Of a DNA stretch of 6,600 bases, positions 4,359-6,600 are shown piece by piece. Positions within the stretch are counted from its first letter, which is position 1. Each line of letters begins with the position of its first letter. The position numbers and the translations under genes were made by a program. The stretch comes from Desulfocapsaceae bacterium. GTDB taxonomy: Bacteria; Desulfobacterota; Desulfobulbia; Desulfobulbales; Desulfocapsaceae. Under the pieces are notes generated by a model. It was given only the letters and a program-made list of their open reading frames with translations, was not told the DNA's origin and did no database searches. Where the stretch lies: contig JAOZLO010000032.1 of assembly GCA_029934775.1 (NCBI GenBank), positions 6,882 through 13,481 of the forward strand, read 5' to 3'.

Positions 4359-6600
4359 ATGATACAAAAACTCATCACAACGCTCCTCAACAGTTCAAAA
4401 CAGTCGGCAGTCTCCGGTCTGCGTGGCAGCAGCGGTGCCTGGCTGTCAACAATTACCGCAAAAGGGGGTAACTGCTGCTGTATTGTCCCCGATGAGCATC
4501 TTGTTTCGATATTCAAACAGGATCTGGAAATTTTTACCGACAAAGAAATTTTAAGCTACCCCGGACATGAAATCCCTCCCTATACACTTCTTTCACCGGA
4601 CCAGCAGATAACAGCTGCACGACTTGCAACTCTTTATCAGTTAAAAGAGAAAGACAGCGATTATATCATGGTCACCTCTATAGAGGCGCTGCTGCGTAAA
4701 GTTATGCCGAGCAGCCTGCTGAACAAGGTGTCAGAATACCTGATGGCCGGAGAAGAGTGTGATCAGGACAATCTACTCTCAAACCTCGTTTACCTTGGCT
4801 ACGAAAAAGTAGCCCTGACACAGTCAGTTGGCAATTTTTCTGTTCGTGGCGGGATTATAGACATATTTCCACCATCCTTTCGCCTCGACGGAGGAGAACT
4901 GCATGAAGGGCCCCTTCGTCTCGATTTTTTTGGTGATACCATTGAGTCTCTCCGGTCTTATGACCCTTTCTCCCAGCGATCCACTGGAGAAATAGCCGAC
5001 GCCACCCTTCTGCCTGTAACAGATATCCTCATAGACCACGAATCAATCAGTGCACGAAAAAAAATCGCACAGGCATTTCAGGTATATGGCAACAACTACG
5101 GGTGGGATAACGATGAAACGGTGCGAATCATTGAGAGAATCAAAAGTGGTCAGCGTTTTGCCGGCATGGAATTTTTCCTACCGCTCTTCTATAAAGAAAT
5201 GGCACAGACAAGTTCCTCTGTCCTCGACTTTCTTTCTACAGATACTACTCTTATCCTCATCGACCCGGAGTCAATCTTCCAATCTCTGGATATCACTTTT
5301 GAACGAATAGAGGCCAACTACGAAGCTGCCCTGAAAAATAACAGACCTGCGCTGGAACCTGCAAATCTCTTTGCAGACAGGAAAGAAATTAAAAATCGGA
5401 TGGACTCATTTCACCAGCTGCTCCTCACCGATTTTCCTCCTGAAGAAATCGAAACTATCACTCTCTCGACCTCCAATCATCAGCTGCTCAAACAGGATAT
5501 TGCCTTAAAACGTTCGAAACTCGGACTTCTCTCTCCTCTCACCGATCAGATATTTCAGTGGCAGGCCAATGGAGACCAGGTTTTCATCTGTTGTCGCTCG
5601 CAACGCCATACCAAAAACCTGGCAGAACTGCTCAGCAAACGTAACCATGAGGTAGAGCTGCTTGAATCCCCTCTGGACCTGGCTGCATTACCGCCTTCAT
5701 CTGAGAAAAAACTCATTCTCTGCAACCACCCTCTATCCCAGGGATTCTCCCTCATAGAGCAGAAGATCCATCTCCTCTCCGAGAGTGAGCTTTTTGGAGA
5801 GATGCGACTTGGTGGTCGCGTAAAAAGAAAGAAACAACAGGAAGATCCGGTACGTTTTTCTGAACTGAATGAAGGCGACATTGTAGTTCACCGAGACCAT
5901 GGTCTGGGTATCTATAAAGGTTTGTCCACTATAGAATTCCAATCCATTATCAATGATTTCATGCTCATTGAGTATCAGAATGGTGATAAACTCTACCTGC
6001 CGGTGGACAGACTCAACCTGATCAGCAAATATGTGGGTCTGTCTGACAGACAGCCTAAAATTGATAGACTTGGAACCCAGAGCTGGAAAGTTACTCAGAC
6101 TAAAATAAAGAAAGAGGTATGGAAAGTTGCCCAGGAACTGCTGAATATTTACGCCCAGAGAGAAATTCGAGAGGGAAGACAGTTCTCACCACCCGGGCCA
6201 CTCTTTAATGAACTGGAAAAATCATTTGCCTTTGATGAAACTCCAGGCCAGGAAAAGGCAATAAATGACGTCCTTGATGATCTGACCAGCGTCAACCCCA
6301 TGGACCGTCTCATCTGTGGTGATGTCGGATATGGCAAAACTGAGGTTGCCGTCAGAGCGGCTTTTAAGGTAGTTGAAGATGGATTTCAAGCAGCAATACT
6401 TGTACCCACGACAGTACTTGCAGAGCAGCATGTCAAGACCTTCAGAGAGCGGCTTAATGGTTTTCCGGTCAACATCGAATGTATCAACCGATTTCGCACC
6501 CCGGCCCAGCAGCGCCAGATTCTAAAAGATCTTGGCAGAGGAGCAGTAGATATAATTATTGGAACCCACCGGCTGCTCTCAAAAGACGTGCAATTTCATA
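4359..6600 (+). CDS. mfd: transcription-repair coupling factor Mfd (N-terminal 747 residues, cut by window edge)
   Basis: Mfd is a cytoplasmic ATP-driven DNA translocase that binds stalled RNA polymerase, removes it from damaged DNA and recruits UvrA for strand-specific excision repair. The frame is open from 4359 to the edge. Residues 1 to about 450 are the UvrB-like module: NFSVRGGIIDIFPP at 159-172, with R163, R187 and F191 aligning by eye with the E. coli UvrA-contact residues R165, R181 and F185. The RNA-polymerase-interacting module begins at EGDIVVHRDHGLGIY (505-519). The helicase motor then starts with a Q-motif-like FDETPGQ (625-631), Walker A GDVGYGKTE (654-662, catalytic lysine K660), motif Ia VPTTVLAEQH (682-691) and IIIGTHRLL (732-740). 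The DEEH box, the second RecA domain and the C-terminal inhibitory domain should lie beyond the window, since family members are about 1150 residues. ATG 4359 fits the E. coli N-terminus by length. The frame is open back to TGA 4266, with TTG 4317 the only other plausible start. No Shine-Dalgarno sequence is well placed for ATG 4359. Confidence 0.98.
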   Translation, partial: MIQKLITTLLNSSKQSAVSGLRGSSGAWLSTITAKGGNCCCIVPDEHLVSIFKQDLEIFTDKEILSYPGHEIPPYTLLSPDQQITAARLATLYQLKEKDSDYIMVTSIEALLRKVMPSSLLNKVSEYLMAGEECDQDNLLSNLVYLGYEKVALTQSVGNFSVRGGIIDIFPPSFRLDGGELHEGPLRLDFFGDTIESLRSYDPFSQRSTGEIADATLLPVTDILIDHESISARKKIAQAFQVYGNNYGWDNDETVRIIERIKSGQRFAGMEFFLPLFYKEMAQTSSSVLDFLSTDTTLILIDPESIFQSLDITFERIEANYEAALKNNRPALEPANLFADRKEIKNRMDSFHQLLLTDFPPEEIETITLSTSNHQLLKQDIALKRSKLGLLSPLTDQIFQWQANGDQVFICCRSQRHTKNLAELLSKRNHEVELLESPLDLAALPPSSEKKLILCNHPLSQGFSLIEQKIHLLSESELFGEMRLGGRVKRKKQQEDPVRFSELNEGDIVVHRDHGLGIYKGLSTIEFQSIINDFMLIEYQNGDKLYLPVDRLNLISKYVGLSDRQPKIDRLGTQSWKVTQTKIKKEVWKVAQELLNIYAQREIREGRQFSPPGPLFNELEKSFAFDETPGQEKAINDVLDDLTSVNPMDRLICGDVGYGKTEVAVRAAFKVVEDGFQAAILVPTTVLAEQHVKTFRERLNGFPVNIECINRFRTPAQQRQILKDLGRGAVDIIIGTHRLLSKDVQFH

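Noticed and set aside
3987..4367. 126-codon minus-strand open frame across the end of bamA, the repeat array and the start of mfd
   Set aside because: It overlaps two certain genes antisense, reads through the non-coding 17-bp repeat, and its product has no recognisable domain or credible start context.
4265..4471. 68-codon plus-strand open frame overlapping the mfd start
   Set aside because: It overlaps the mfd N-terminus in another frame, runs through the hairpins, and shows no protein-like pattern or ribosome site.
5555..5881. 108-codon minus-strand open frame inside mfd
   Set aside because: It is antisense to a continuous, conserved Mfd frame, and its serine/arginine-rich product is typical of a shadow frame.

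Overview
The window reads as ordinary chromosomal core sequence from a Gram-negative bacterium, with an unusual intergenic region in the middle. Three genes are certain: a ComF-family phosphoribosyltransferase (minus strand), the outer-membrane assembly factor BamA (plus strand), and the first two thirds of the transcription-repair coupling factor Mfd (plus strand, running off the right edge). BamA requires an outer membrane. The moderate base composition and the extra CsgG/TolB-N-like domain between the BamA signal peptide and its first POTRA repeat suggest a sulfate-reducer-type Desulfobacterota (former Deltaproteobacteria, perhaps Desulfobulbales-like). That placement is inference from recalled family architecture, not from a search.

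Layout. Positions 1-53 may hold the last codons of a rightward gene. Positions 54-483 have no convincing gene. This stretch is AT-rich and contains a pair of DnaA-box-like 9-mers (286-306), a 26-nt run of only A/T (422-447) and a GC-rich hairpin (386-404) that could end comF transcription. comF (484-1263, minus) and bamA (1488-4175, plus) are divergent and share about 220 bp of control region. bamA is followed by 183 bp of non-coding DNA with, in order, a 17-bp tandem repeat (4189-4262), a DNA dyad (4278-4299) overlapping a plausible promoter (4282-4310), and a strong terminator-like hairpin (4318-4348) whose T-tract ends exactly at the mfd start codon (4359).

Function. The genes are housekeeping and do not form one pathway. 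BamA folds and inserts beta-barrel proteins into the outer membrane. Mfd removes stalled RNA polymerase from damaged DNA and recruits UvrA. ComF proteins are zinc-ribbon/phosphoribosyltransferase-fold proteins linked to DNA uptake or DNA metabolism. I found no transposon, phage, CRISPR, toxin-antitoxin or defence locus. The part most worth a second look is the bamA-mfd junction: a hairpin with U-tract sits where a leader and ribosome site for mfd should be. The BamA N-terminal extension is the second point of interest.
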